64,000 nucleotides of DNA from Ruegeria aquimaris (GTDB taxonomy: Bacteria; Pseudomonadota; Alphaproteobacteria; Rhodobacterales; Rhodobacteraceae): positions 182,282 through 246,281 of the forward strand of contig NZ_JAOWLB010000006.1 in the NCBI RefSeq assembly GCF_025751555.1, given 5' to 3'. The number at the start of each line of letters is the position of its first letter. Position 1 is the stretch's first letter. The position numbers were made by a program, and so were the translations under genes. The notes under the pieces were generated by a model. That model had not been told where the DNA came from and ran no database searches. It worked only from the letters and a program-made list of their open reading frames with translations. Below are positions 17,092-25,036 of the stretch, one piece after another.

Positions 17092-17827
17092 GCTTCTCCT
17101 GATCGGGATCGGCACCGGTAATCCCGACCACATCACCCGCGAAGGCATCGCCGCCATTCGCGCCGCCGATCTGATCCTGATCCCGCGCAAGGGGGCGGGG
17201 AAATCCGATCTGGCCGGGCTGCGCGAGCGTATCATCACTGACGCCACCGACGCGCCGCCGCAGATCGCCTATTTCGACATCCCCGCGCGCCGGGCCGAGG
17301 ATGGGTATCTGAAGGGTGTCGACGAGTGGCACGATGCCATCGCCCTGCGCTGGCAGGCGGCGATGGAGGACCACCCCGACACGGCGCGGGTGGCGCTGCT
17401 GATCTGGGGCGACCCGTCGCTTTATGACAGTTCGCTGCGAATCGCGGCGCGGCTCGACCCGCAACCCAAGGTGCGGGTGATCCCCGGCATCACCGCGCTT
17501 CAGGCCCTGACAGCGGCACATGGCATTCCGGTCAACGCATTGGGCGCACCGTTCCTGGTCACCACCGGGCGGCGTCTGCGTGACGAGGGCTGGCCGCCCG
17601 CCGTGGATACCGCGGCGGTGATGCTGGACGGCGAATGCTCGTTCCGGGCGCTGGATATGTCCGATTATCACATCTGGTGGGGCGCCTATGTGGGCATGGA
17701 GGAACAGATTCTGGTGGCCGGACCGCTGGCCGAGGTGGCAGATCAGATCGTCGAAACCCGCGCCCGCGCGCGGACCGATCATGGCTGGATCATGGATATC
17801 TATCTTTTGAAAAAGCGCGGAAACTGA
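17084..17827 (+). CDS. cobF: Precorrin-6A synthase (deacetylating) CobF
   Basis: A 247-residue SAM-dependent enzyme that methylates C1 and releases acetate from precorrin-5. Motifs: GIGTGNPDHITREG, IPRKGAGKSDLAGLRE, LIWGDPSLYDSSLRIA. CobF is specific to the aerobic pathway. It is the last gene of the first riboswitch-controlled cluster; the second riboswitch begins 57 bases downstream. Confidence 0.94.
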   Translation: MVELLLIGIGTGNPDHITREGIAAIRAADLILIPRKGAGKSDLAGLRERIITDATDAPPQIAYFDIPARRAEDGYLKGVDEWHDAIALRWQAAMEDHPDTARVALLIWGDPSLYDSSLRIAARLDPQPKVRVIPGITALQALTAAHGIPVNALGAPFLVTTGRRLRDEGWPPAVDTAAVMLDGECSFRALDMSDYHIWWGAYVGMEEQILVAGPLAEVADQIVETRARARTDHGWIMDIYLLKKRGN

Positions 17828-17884
17828 TCCGAAAGGTCGCAAATGACGATTGCGCCGGGCGCGCGTTCGCGGCTAAATGGAGGG

Positions 17885-18067
17885 GTCTGGTCCTGCCGGA
17901 GCAATCCGGATGCTAAGAGGGAATTTGGTGCGACCGCCCGTCGGTTCAGGCCAAAGCCGCCCCCGCGACTGTAAGCGGTGAGCCTCTGTTCAACCAGCCA
18001 CTCCCGGGTTCGCTCGGGGGGAAGGCGAACAGAGGCACTGACCCGCAAGCCAGGAGACCTGCCAGAC
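17885..18067 (+). promoter_or_regulatory. Second cobalamin riboswitch, upstream of cbtBA
   Basis: The blocks occur in the expected order: GGATGCTAAGAGGGAA (about 17908-17923), AAGCCGCCCCCGCGACTGTA (17954-17973) and the B12 box CGCAAGCCAGGAGACCTGCC (about 18045-18064). A P1 helix GTCTGG (17885-17890) with CCAGAC (18062-18067) closes it. It precedes cbtB and so places cobalt uptake under B12 repression. Confidence 0.95.
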
Positions 18068-18115
18068 AGGCAATGAAACACCGGCCGTCGGGTGCGGCGG
18101 CAAGGAGGAAATGAC

Positions 18116-18286
18116 ATGACGACCAAAACTCTCAAGGCAACCGTATCCGGTTCGGCCATCCTGCCCGCGCTGTTCGCCGTGGTTCTGGGCCTGGGCATTG
18201 TGACCCTGGCGGGCCATGTGCAGGCATCCGCGCTGCATGATGCGGCACATGACGTGCGCCACGCCACCGGCTTCCCCTGCCACTGA
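18116..18286 (+). CDS. cbtB: Cobalt transporter subunit CbtB
   Basis: A 56-residue small membrane protein with one transmembrane helix (about residues 15-38). The His-rich C-terminal motif HDAAHDVRHATGFPCH is typical of CbtB, which partners CbtA in predicted cobalt uptake. The ATG at 18116 follows a strong AAGGAGG site. It is the first gene after the second B12 riboswitch. cbtA starts four bases after its stop. Confidence 0.88.
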   Translation: MTTKTLKATVSGSAILPALFAVVLGLGIVTLAGHVQASALHDAAHDVRHATGFPCH

Positions 18287-18290
18287 GACC

Positions 18291-18989
18291 ATGTTCAGTC
18301 GCATTCTGACCAGCGCGTTGTTCGCTGGTGCTGCAGCGGGGCTGATCGCAGCCCTGCTGCAGTTCGTATTCGTGCAGCCCGTGTTGCTGCATGCCGAACT
18401 GTATGAATCCGGAGAACTGGTGCATTTCGGGGCGGAAGCGGTCAGCGCCCAGCCCGAACTGCCCGGTCTTTTCGCTGACCCGATGCGGGACGGTCTGAGC
18501 GTCGTGTTCACCATGTTCACCTATACCGGCTATGCGCTGGTCATGGTGGCACTGATGTCCATGGCCGAGAGAATGGGGCACGCGGTGACTGCACGCGCTG
18601 GCCTGCTCTGGGGCCTGGCGGGTTTCATCTCGTTCCACTTCGCGCCCGGCCTGTCGCTGGCGCCTGAGGTGCCTGGTGTGGCGGCTGCCGATGTCGAGCT
18701 TCGTCAGATCTGGTGGACCGCGACAGTGGCCGCCACAGGGATCGCGATGTGGCTGATCGCCTTTGGCAGCAATGCGATGGCCTATGGTGCTGCCGCGCTG
18801 CTGCTGCTGGCGCCGCATCTGATCGGTGCTCCCGAGCCTGAAAGCTTCAGCGGCCCGGTGCCGACCGAGCTGGGTGCATTGTTCGCTGCTCGCGCCTTTG
18901 GCGTTGGAATGGCGGCCTGGGTGCTGCTGGGTGGTTTCGCCGGATACTTCTGGCAGGCCGAGAGCAAGCGCGCCGACGCGCACGCCTGA
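18291..18989 (+). CDS. cbtA: Cobalt transporter subunit CbtA
   Basis: A 232-residue integral membrane protein with about five to six predicted helices, beginning MFSRILTSALFAGAAAGLIA as usual for CbtA. His residues in the early loop (LLHAELYESGELVHFG) and in the third helix (FHFAPGLSLAPEVPG) match the conserved family pattern. Predicted cobalt permease on genomic-context grounds. The 18291 start is chosen because it immediately follows cbtB; upstream in-frame ATGs fall inside cbtB. Confidence 0.88.
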   Translation: MFSRILTSALFAGAAAGLIAALLQFVFVQPVLLHAELYESGELVHFGAEAVSAQPELPGLFADPMRDGLSVVFTMFTYTGYALVMVALMSMAERMGHAVTARAGLLWGLAGFISFHFAPGLSLAPEVPGVAAADVELRQIWWTATVAATGIAMWLIAFGSNAMAYGAAALLLLAPHLIGAPEPESFSGPVPTELGALFAARAFGVGMAAWVLLGGFAGYFWQAESKRADAHA

Positions 18990-19059
18990 GCCGTTTGACG
19001 GCCCTTTCACCCCGCTGGCATGGCTGGCGGGGTTTTCCATTTCTCACGAGGAGACAGAA

Positions 19060-19554
19060 ATGTCCCGATCTCTTGCCCTGTTCGCCATCGGGCTGGTGTT
19101 TGGCGGCGGTGCCGGTTTCGTCACGGCGGGCGCCTATGGCATCAGTTTCGACGGCCATGACCATGCTGATCCCGCCCAACATGGCGGCGCTCACTCCGAG
19201 GCCGCCGCACATTCGCACGGCAACGCGGTGAACCTGCCTGCGGGCGCCGATGCGCCCGGTCTGGCGGTTCAGATGTTCAAGGACCCGATGTCCGGATGGA
19301 ACCTGCACGTGGCACCGACCAATTTCCGCTTTGCCCCGGAAAATGCCTCGGCTACCGATCAGCCCGGTGAGGGTCACGCCCATGTCTATGTCAATGGCGT
19401 GAAACTGGCCCGGCTCTATGGCGAATGGATGCATATCCCCGAACTGCCCAAGGGGCAGGTCGAGGTCACGGTGTCGCTGAACACCAACAGCCATGGCGAG
19501 CTCACAGTCGAGGGTATGCCGGTCGCGGCGAGCGTGATCGTCGAGGTCGAATAA
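19060..19554 (+). CDS. His-rich exported protein of unknown function in the cbt operon
   Basis: 164 residues. Residues 1-25 form a signal peptide or membrane anchor (SLALFAIGLVFGGGAGFVTA). A His-rich segment follows (DGHDHADPAQHGGAHSEAAA, further His after it), suggesting metal binding. The C-terminal half (about 80-164) looks like a small beta-sandwich with GHAHVYVNGVKLARLYGEW and NTNSHGELTVEG. The ATG follows GAGGAGA. It lies 70 bases after cbtA with no terminator visible, so it is probably under the same B12 riboswitch. A periplasmic cobalt-binding role is inference. Confidence 0.7.
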   Translation: MSRSLALFAIGLVFGGGAGFVTAGAYGISFDGHDHADPAQHGGAHSEAAAHSHGNAVNLPAGADAPGLAVQMFKDPMSGWNLHVAPTNFRFAPENASATDQPGEGHAHVYVNGVKLARLYGEWMHIPELPKGQVEVTVSLNTNSHGELTVEGMPVAASVIVEVE

Positions 19555-19565
19555 GATGTGATGCC

Positions 19566-19592
19566 TTGCCCGTCCTTTCAGGAGGATAGGGC
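19566..19592. terminator. Possible bidirectional terminator hairpin
   Basis: TTGCCCGTCCT and AGGATAGGGCAG pair with a small internal loop, between two convergent genes whose ends are 23 bases apart. The structure is imperfect and has no long T-tract. Confidence 0.3.
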
Positions 19593-19928
19593 AGGTATTC
19601 GCGCCAGCAAGCACAGCCGAAGCCGCCCGCAGTCGCGGGCGTCTTGGATCCAGCCCGCCGGGCTGTCCAGATACAGTCGGCAGGTTGCGGCGATATCTGC
19701 GGCATCCCCCACCGGATCGAGATCGGAAAACACATAACTCGCCCGGCCCGCACCCTGTAACGCGATGGCGACCGGCGCCTCACAGGCTCCGAAACAGGGG
19801 TGTTCGGCCAAACCCACACGCGCCGACAGACCGGCTCGGTCAAGCGCCGCGCGCAGCGCGGCACGCTCGGCCTCGATGTCGCGCTCGCCTGCGCAGCTGG
19901 AACAAAGGGAAAGCAGGATGTCGGTCAT
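19578..19928 (-). CDS. Second DUF1636 metal-binding protein
   Basis: A 116-residue DUF1636-family protein with Cys ligand pairs SLCSSCAGERD near residue 9 and HPCFGACEAP near residue 45. The family resembles [2Fe-2S] ferredoxin-like folds. It is a distant paralogue of the gene at 4012 (shared C-x2-C, C-x3-C spacing and the Y/F-V-F..L-D motif). It faces the riboswitch-controlled cbt unit, so its own expression must come from the other side (near 19930-19984), which holds only a short gap to a lysR stop. Confidence 0.75.
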   Translation of the reverse strand: MTDILLSLCSSCAGERDIEAERAALRAALDRAGLSARVGLAEHPCFGACEAPVAIALQGAGRASYVFSDLDPVGDAADIAATCRLYLDSPAGWIQDARDCGRLRLCLLARIPALSS

Positions 19929-19984
19929 GGCATGCTCAGGGTCATCGGCGCAGATGTGACCGATCCCCCCGGCGCTGGCAAGTC

Positions 19985-20935
19985 TCAGGCGGAGATTTCC
20001 GCCGCCTCGCGGCGCAGCGCCGCCAGAAACCCCGCGACCGAGGGCGACAGGCTGGCCGAGCGGCGCATGGAGACGCCGACCGGGCCGATCGGGATCGGCA
20101 CCTGCCAGTTCACCCGCGCCAGCGCGCCGGTGCCGATATCGTGGCGCGGCACATGGGCGGGCATGACCGCCAACATGTCTGAACCCACAAGAAGACCCCG
20201 GTTGGCCAGGTACGAAACCGATTCCACCGCATAGGCCGGCGCGCCGCCGCCGAGATCGACAAAAACCTGGTCGAGCTGCCGTCTGAGGGTCGTTTCCGCC
20301 GGTGGCAGGATCCAGGGAAAGCGCATCAGATCCGCCAGGTCCGGAGCCTCGATGCCGGTCAGGGGATGACCGGCGCGGGCAACACAGATCACCTCTTCGT
20401 CGAACAGCCGTTCCTGTTCGATCTCGGCGCGGTGCCGATGCATCGGCAACCGCCCCACCACCAGATCCACATCGCCAGAGCGCAGCGCGGGCATCAGCAC
20501 TTCGTTGGTGCCCTCAACCAGTTTCACGACCAAGCCGGGTTTTTCGACAACCAGCCGGTGCAGGACACGCGGCAGGAAATCGGCCGAGGCCGCCAGCAGG
20601 GTACCAACCACGACGCGTCCGCCATTGCCTTCGTTCAGGTCATCCAGCTCCTGGGCGGCATGGGAAATCTGCGCCAGGATCAGCTTACCGTGGCGGATCA
20701 GTGCCTGTCCAAAGACGGTGGGCACCATGCCGCGGTTGGTGCGGTCAAAGAGCTGTACGTCGAAGTCGAGCTCGAGATCCTTGATCAGCTTGGTCGCCGC
20801 GGGCTGCGACATGTTCAACGCCTGCGCCGCGTGCAGGATGGAATGCTGTTCGCCGACCGCCACCAGCAGCCGGAGCTGTTTGAGTTTCAGGCGTGTCAAC
20901 ACGCGTTCGACGATGCGGATCTGGGTGCGGCTCAT
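19985..20935 (-). CDS. LysR-family transcriptional regulator
   Basis: 316 residues. A LysR helix-turn-helix at about 17-55 (LRLLVAVGEQHSILHAAQAL, then NMSQPAATKLIKDLE) is followed by an effector domain. The sequence resembles the GbpR/CbbR-like branch with N-terminal RLKLKQLRLL. A 30-base site at 20958-20987, just upstream of its start, has a spacing-matched copy between aspartate dehydrogenase and the molybdopterin gene, suggesting autoregulation plus control of that divergent pair. Confidence 0.85.
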   Translation of the reverse strand: MSRTQIRIVERVLTRLKLKQLRLLVAVGEQHSILHAAQALNMSQPAATKLIKDLELDFDVQLFDRTNRGMVPTVFGQALIRHGKLILAQISHAAQELDDLNEGNGGRVVVGTLLAASADFLPRVLHRLVVEKPGLVVKLVEGTNEVLMPALRSGDVDLVVGRLPMHRHRAEIEQERLFDEEVICVARAGHPLTGIEAPDLADLMRFPWILPPAETTLRRQLDQVFVDLGGGAPAYAVESVSYLANRGLLVGSDMLAVMPAHVPRHDIGTGALARVNWQVPIPIGPVGVSMRRSASLSPSVAGFLAALRREAAEISA

Positions 20936-20957
20936 GCTTTTTGCGATACCACGGCGG

Positions 20958-20987
20958 ATTGATATCCGTCAAAGCTATATCCGGATG
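20958..20987. promoter_or_regulatory. Candidate LysR operator, copy A
   Basis: ATTGATATCC, then 11 bases, then ATCCGGATG. The same pattern with the same spacing recurs at 21808-21837. It lies at the promoter of the lysR gene and overlaps the last codons of the upstream dehydrogenase gene. Confidence 0.55.
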
Positions 20988-21757
20988 GTGGCCTGCCGCT
21001 GTCGCAGGGCCGCAAGCAGGCTGAGGGCGGTCAGGGCCGAGGACCTGGGATTGCCGGGCAGCGGCAGACCTTCGATCTGGAACCGAAAACGCCCGAATGA
21101 GCCTTCGGCGGCAATCTCGTGGATATTGGCGGTGACACCCGGATCGGCGATCAACTCGGCCCGCGTGGCGTCGAGTCCGGCCCCCGCCAACGCTACGGCG
21201 GCGGCGACATTGGCATTCTTGGGGTAGGCCTGCGCCGCTTCACGCGCGGTGCCGCTGAAATGGGTGACAGGCCCGGCGAGCGCCTCCAGATCCAGGACCT
21301 CTTCGGCGCGGCTGCCGCGCCAGCCCTGCGGCGGTTTGCGCCCGGTATAGGTGACCGCCAGCCCTTGCCCCGTTGCCGCCGCCGACAGCGCATCGAGCGC
21401 GCCAATGGCGCCGGAGGCAAGGCAAAGCCGGGTGCCACCCGCACGGGCGGCGGCCTCCAACTCGGCACAGAACCCGGCATCGGCCAGTGCGCCGACCGAA
21501 ACGGACAGAACCTCGATCCCGGCAGCGAGCGCGGCCAGACCATGTGCACGAAGCCCCGCGTGACCGGCGCAATCGACCAGAAGATCGGGGCGCTCGGGCA
21601 GGTCCGCGACCGAAAGAGCCGGAACAACAGAAAGCGCTTCGTGCGCTGCGGCCTCGCGACCCGGCCTGCAAATCGCGCCGGTCAGCTGCGTGTTCGCAGG
21701 CAGGTTTGCCGCTACATATGCCGCAATCGCGCCATGCCCTATCAGTGCAATCTTCAT
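20975..21757 (-). CDS. L-aspartate dehydrogenase family protein (NadX-like)
   Basis: A 260-residue NAD(P)-dependent dehydrogenase of the DUF108/AspDH family. The Rossmann motif IALIGHGAIAAYVA is at residues 3-16. Conserved LASGAIGALDALSAA, YPKNANVAAAVALAG and NIHEIAAEGSFG (His213) match the family's substrate and dimer segments. Family members convert L-aspartate and oxaloacetate or make iminoaspartate for NAD synthesis. No nadA/nadC genes are nearby; the neighbours suggest a catabolic role instead. It is divergent from the molybdopterin gene and followed by a LysR gene. Confidence 0.8.
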   Translation of the reverse strand: MKIALIGHGAIAAYVAANLPANTQLTGAICRPGREAAAHEALSVVPALSVADLPERPDLLVDCAGHAGLRAHGLAALAAGIEVLSVSVGALADAGFCAELEAAARAGGTRLCLASGAIGALDALSAAATGQGLAVTYTGRKPPQGWRGSRAEEVLDLEALAGPVTHFSGTAREAAQAYPKNANVAAAVALAGAGLDATRAELIADPGVTANIHEIAAEGSFGRFRFQIEGLPLPGNPRSSALTALSLLAALRQRQATIRI

Positions 21758-21807
21758 GTCTTATCCCCCTGGCCGACTGACAAGGATATTTCACATACCC
21801 GACCGCA

Positions 21808-21837
21808 ATTGATATCCTGTTTACAGATACCCGGATG
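21808..21837. promoter_or_regulatory. Candidate LysR operator, copy B
   Basis: ATTGATATCC, then 11 bases, then ACCCGGATG, in the 121-base gap between the divergent aspartate dehydrogenase and molybdopterin-subunit genes. It matches copy A at 20958-20987 at 18 of 19 non-spacer positions. Confidence 0.55.
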
Positions 21838-21878
21838 CGTTTTCTCGATTTGCCCCGCGGCGGAAAGGCAGTTCAGGG

Positions 21879-24011
21879 TTGGCAAAACGCCAAGCTTTCA
21901 CCGGACCCGCATTGACCGAGACACCGCCATATACCGGACGCCCCATGAACCGGCGCGAAGATCCGCGACTGTTGCGGGGTGAAGGGCAGTATGCTGGCGA
22001 CATCGCCCTGCCCGACGCACTGCATCTGGCGTTTCTGCGCAGTCCGGTCGCTTGCGGGCAGATTACCCACCTCGAAACAGCCCAAGCAGAAGCGCTGCCC
22101 GGTGTTCACGCGGTGTTGACTGCCCAAACCCTTGGGCCAATGGGGGTCTTGGAGGTCAACCCGGCGCTGCCCCTTTGCGACTTGCCGAATTTCCCGATCC
22201 TGGCCGCGTCTGATATCGAAGCGGTGGGACAGCCGGTAGCCGCCGTGCTTGCCACAACGGTGAATCAGGCACTGGACGCGGTTGAGATGATCGAAGCCGA
22301 TATCGAGGAGACCGTCGCCGCGCCGCCACGATTGGCGGCGATGCAACACTGGCAGACCGGCGATACCGCAGCAGCCTTTGCCACAGCGGCGCATGTGGTT
22401 CGGGTCCGCAATCAGCATCCGCGCCTCGCCCCCAGCCCGATGGAACCGCGCGCAATCGCCGTCCTGCCCGAAGGCGGCGGCTTGACAGTCTGGTTGTCCA
22501 CCCAGACGCCGCACCGGGCGCGGGCCGATCTGGCCCGCATCCTGTCGCTCGACCCCGAGCACCTGCGGGTGATCGCCCGCGACGTGGGCGGCGCCTTTGG
22601 CATGAAGGCTTCGCTTTACCCCGAAGAGGTGCTGGCGGTCTGGGCCGCGCATCACCTGGGCCGCCCGGTGCGCTGGACCGCAACCCGCAGCGAAGAATTC
22701 CTGTCGGCCACCCATGGCCGGGGGCTGACAAGCGAGGGCCAGCTTGCCATCGACAGTGAGGGGCGATTTCTGGCGCTCAAGGCCCGCGTCGAGGCACCGC
22801 TGGGCCATTGGCTGCCCAATTCGGCGCTGATCCCGGCCTGGAACGCCGCCCGCATCCTGCCCGGCCCCTATGACATCCCTGCCACCGATCTGGGCACCAG
22901 CGCCCGGCGCGCCCATACCGCGCCCACCGGCATCTATCGCGGAGCCGGCCGCCCCGAGGCCTGCGCGCTGATGGAGCGTCTGGCCGATGCCGCCGCCCGC
23001 GCCACCGGTCTTGATCCCGCCGAGATCCGCCGCCGCAACCTGCACCGCGTGAACGGCCCACGCGACCTGCCCGCGGGTCAGGTCGAAGGCGCCGATTATG
23101 CCACGGCACTCGACCATTTGCTAAGGCTGGCCGATTACCCCGCCTGGTGCGCCCGGCGCGACGCAAGGCGCGCAAAGGGGGCATTGGCCGGGATCGGCCT
23201 CGGCTTTTACGTCGAACCTTCGGGCAAGGGTTGGGAAAGTGCGCGCGTGACCCTTGAGGCGGGTTGTGCCACGGTGGAATTTGGCGGCAGCAGCCAGGGC
23301 CATGGGCGCGAAACCGCGCTGGCCCAGATCGCCGCCGACGCGCTGGGGCTCACGCCCGCCGATATCACCGTGCTGCATGGCGACACCGCCACCTGCCCGG
23401 CGGGCATCGGCGCGCTGGCCAGCCGCAGCACCCCCATCGGCGCCAGCGCCGTGCTCGAGGCCTGCCGCGAGATCATCCGCCGCCGCGACGCGGGCGAGAC
23501 CGGCCCGATCACAGCCGACACGGTCTATACCGCCCCGGGCGAGGCCTGGGGCCATGGCTGCTACCTCGCCGCGATCGAGGTCGACCGCGACACCGGCGCC
23601 CCGCATCTGACCCGCATGGCCTGCCTCGACGATGCCGGGCGGCTGATCAACCCGCTCCTGGCCAAGGGCCAGGTGATGGGTGGCTTTGCCCAGGGCCTGG
23701 GCGAGGCGATGATGGAGGCGTTGCATTTCGACGACGGCCAGCTTCTCACCGGCTCGTTCATGGATTACGCGATGCCGCGCGCGGCTGACCTGCCGCCACT
23801 CACCATCCACAAGACCGAAACCATCGCCACCACCAACGCGCTCGGCGCCAAGGGGATCGGCGAGGCCGGCACCATCGGCGCCCCGGCGGCGATCCTGAAC
23901 GCCGCGTTGGATGCGCTGGCGCCTCTGGGTGTGACCGATCTGCAGATGCCGCTTACCAGCCTGTCGCTCTGGCAGGCGATCACCAATACAAGCAAGGGAC
24001 ATGAGACATGA
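21879..24011 (+). CDS. Xanthine dehydrogenase/CoxL-type molybdopterin-binding subunit
   Basis: A 710-residue molybdenum hydroxylase large subunit. The usual N-terminal RREDPRLLRGEGQYAGDI is at residues 25-42. GGAFGMKASLYPEE is a Moco-binding segment. The catalytic glutamate is in KGIGEAGTIGAP (about Glu662). TTG at 21879 is the longest start; TTG 21912 and ATG 21945 are in frame, but the latter would cut into the conserved start. Partners normally required, a [2Fe-2S] subunit and a FAD subunit, are absent on both sides. It ends overlapping the DapA-family gene by ATGA. Substrate unknown. Confidence 0.85.
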   Translation: MAKRQAFTGPALTETPPYTGRPMNRREDPRLLRGEGQYAGDIALPDALHLAFLRSPVACGQITHLETAQAEALPGVHAVLTAQTLGPMGVLEVNPALPLCDLPNFPILAASDIEAVGQPVAAVLATTVNQALDAVEMIEADIEETVAAPPRLAAMQHWQTGDTAAAFATAAHVVRVRNQHPRLAPSPMEPRAIAVLPEGGGLTVWLSTQTPHRARADLARILSLDPEHLRVIARDVGGAFGMKASLYPEEVLAVWAAHHLGRPVRWTATRSEEFLSATHGRGLTSEGQLAIDSEGRFLALKARVEAPLGHWLPNSALIPAWNAARILPGPYDIPATDLGTSARRAHTAPTGIYRGAGRPEACALMERLADAAARATGLDPAEIRRRNLHRVNGPRDLPAGQVEGADYATALDHLLRLADYPAWCARRDARRAKGALAGIGLGFYVEPSGKGWESARVTLEAGCATVEFGGSSQGHGRETALAQIAADALGLTPADITVLHGDTATCPAGIGALASRSTPIGASAVLEACREIIRRRDAGETGPITADTVYTAPGEAWGHGCYLAAIEVDRDTGAPHLTRMACLDDAGRLINPLLAKGQVMGGFAQGLGEAMMEALHFDDGQLLTGSFMDYAMPRAADLPPLTIHKTETIATTNALGAKGIGEAGTIGAPAAILNAALDALAPLGVTDLQMPLTSLSLWQAITNTSKGHET

Positions 24012-24961
24012 GATACGCCAAGAGCGAGGCCAAGGACCATGCCCGCGAACATCTGCGCGGCATCTGGGCCGCGGCGCTGAACCCCTTTGCCGAGGATCTG
24101 ACGTTTGACGAGGCGGGCTTTCGCCGCAATATCCGCCACTGGGTCGATGATCTGGGCATCGCGGGCCTCTTCATCTGCGGCAAACAGGGCGAGTTTTTCT
24201 CGATGTCGCTGGAGGAGCGCAAGCGCAACCTCGAGGTCGCGGTCGAGGCATGCGCCGGGCGCGCGGGCACCATGATGTCGGTCTCGGACCAGAATTTCGA
24301 CACCGTGCTCGAACTGGCCCGCCATGCCCAGGATGTGGGTGCCGACTATATCGTGGTGCACGCGCCGGTGCTGCATTTCGTGCATGACCGCGACGCGCTG
24401 CTCTACGAATATTACAAGGTCATCAGCGAGGCGGTCGATATCGGTATCGCCATGTGGAGCCACCCCGACAGCGGTTACCTGATGAGCCCCGAGCTGTGCG
24501 CGCGCATTGCCGATCTGCCTAATGTGGTGGCTATCAAATACTCGGTCCCGCGCGAGATGTATGCCCGCCTGACCGAGCTGGCGGGCGACCGGATCCAGGT
24601 CTCCACCGCCTCCGAAGAGGAATGGTTCGACAATATCGTGGAACTGGGCTGGCGGCTCTATCTTTGCTCCTCACCGCCCTATCAGCTGCAAACCGCAAAC
24701 GACCGGCGCATGCATGACTATACCCAACTGGCCTTTGCCGGCCGTATCGACGAGGCGCGCGCGATCCGCGACAGCCTCGACCCGGTGCGCCATGCGATCA
24801 AATCGACCAAACCGGGCAGCAAGCCGCAAGCACATGGCAAATACTGGCAAGAGCTGCTGGGACAGACCGGCGGGCGGGTGCGCTTTCCCATGCAGGAACT
24901 GACCGAGGCGGAAAAATCCGCCACGCGCGCCGCCTTTGAGGCCTGCGGCCTGCGCCTCTGA
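24008..24961 (+). CDS. DapA/NAL-family class I aldolase or dehydratase
   Basis: A 317-residue TIM-barrel protein of the dihydrodipicolinate synthase superfamily. The Schiff-base lysine is Lys177 in VVAIKYS. The usual GTTGE substrate loop reads GKQGEF, so it is not a genuine DHDPS; family alternatives include deaminases or hydratase-aldolases acting on 2-keto acids. It is translationally coupled (ATGA) to the molybdopterin gene, so the two probably act in one catabolic route. Confidence 0.8.
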   Translation: MRYAKSEAKDHAREHLRGIWAAALNPFAEDLTFDEAGFRRNIRHWVDDLGIAGLFICGKQGEFFSMSLEERKRNLEVAVEACAGRAGTMMSVSDQNFDTVLELARHAQDVGADYIVVHAPVLHFVHDRDALLYEYYKVISEAVDIGIAMWSHPDSGYLMSPELCARIADLPNVVAIKYSVPREMYARLTELAGDRIQVSTASEEEWFDNIVELGWRLYLCSSPPYQLQTANDRRMHDYTQLAFAGRIDEARAIRDSLDPVRHAIKSTKPGSKPQAHGKYWQELLGQTGGRVRFPMQELTEAEKSATRAAFEACGLRL

Positions 24962-25025
24962 CCCTTCATTTCGCCCAAAATACTCCGGGGGAGTCGCGCA
25001 AGGCGCGACGGGGGCAGCGCCCCCT
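24962..25025. repeat. REP-like intergenic element, copy A
   Basis: About 64 bases beginning CCCTTCATTTCGCC, with two hairpins: GTCGCGC-AAG-GCGCGAC and GGGGGC-AGC-GCCCCC. A second copy in opposite orientation lies at 45879-45941. Both sit between convergent genes. The first stem differs between copies but stays paired. Probable bidirectional terminator or REP-type element. Confidence 0.7.
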
Positions 25026-25036
25026 CCCCACCCCCA

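Noticed and set aside
19578..19928. Leftward DUF1636 gene as part of the riboswitch-controlled cbt operon
   Set aside because: It is on the opposite strand and convergent, so the riboswitch cannot drive it.
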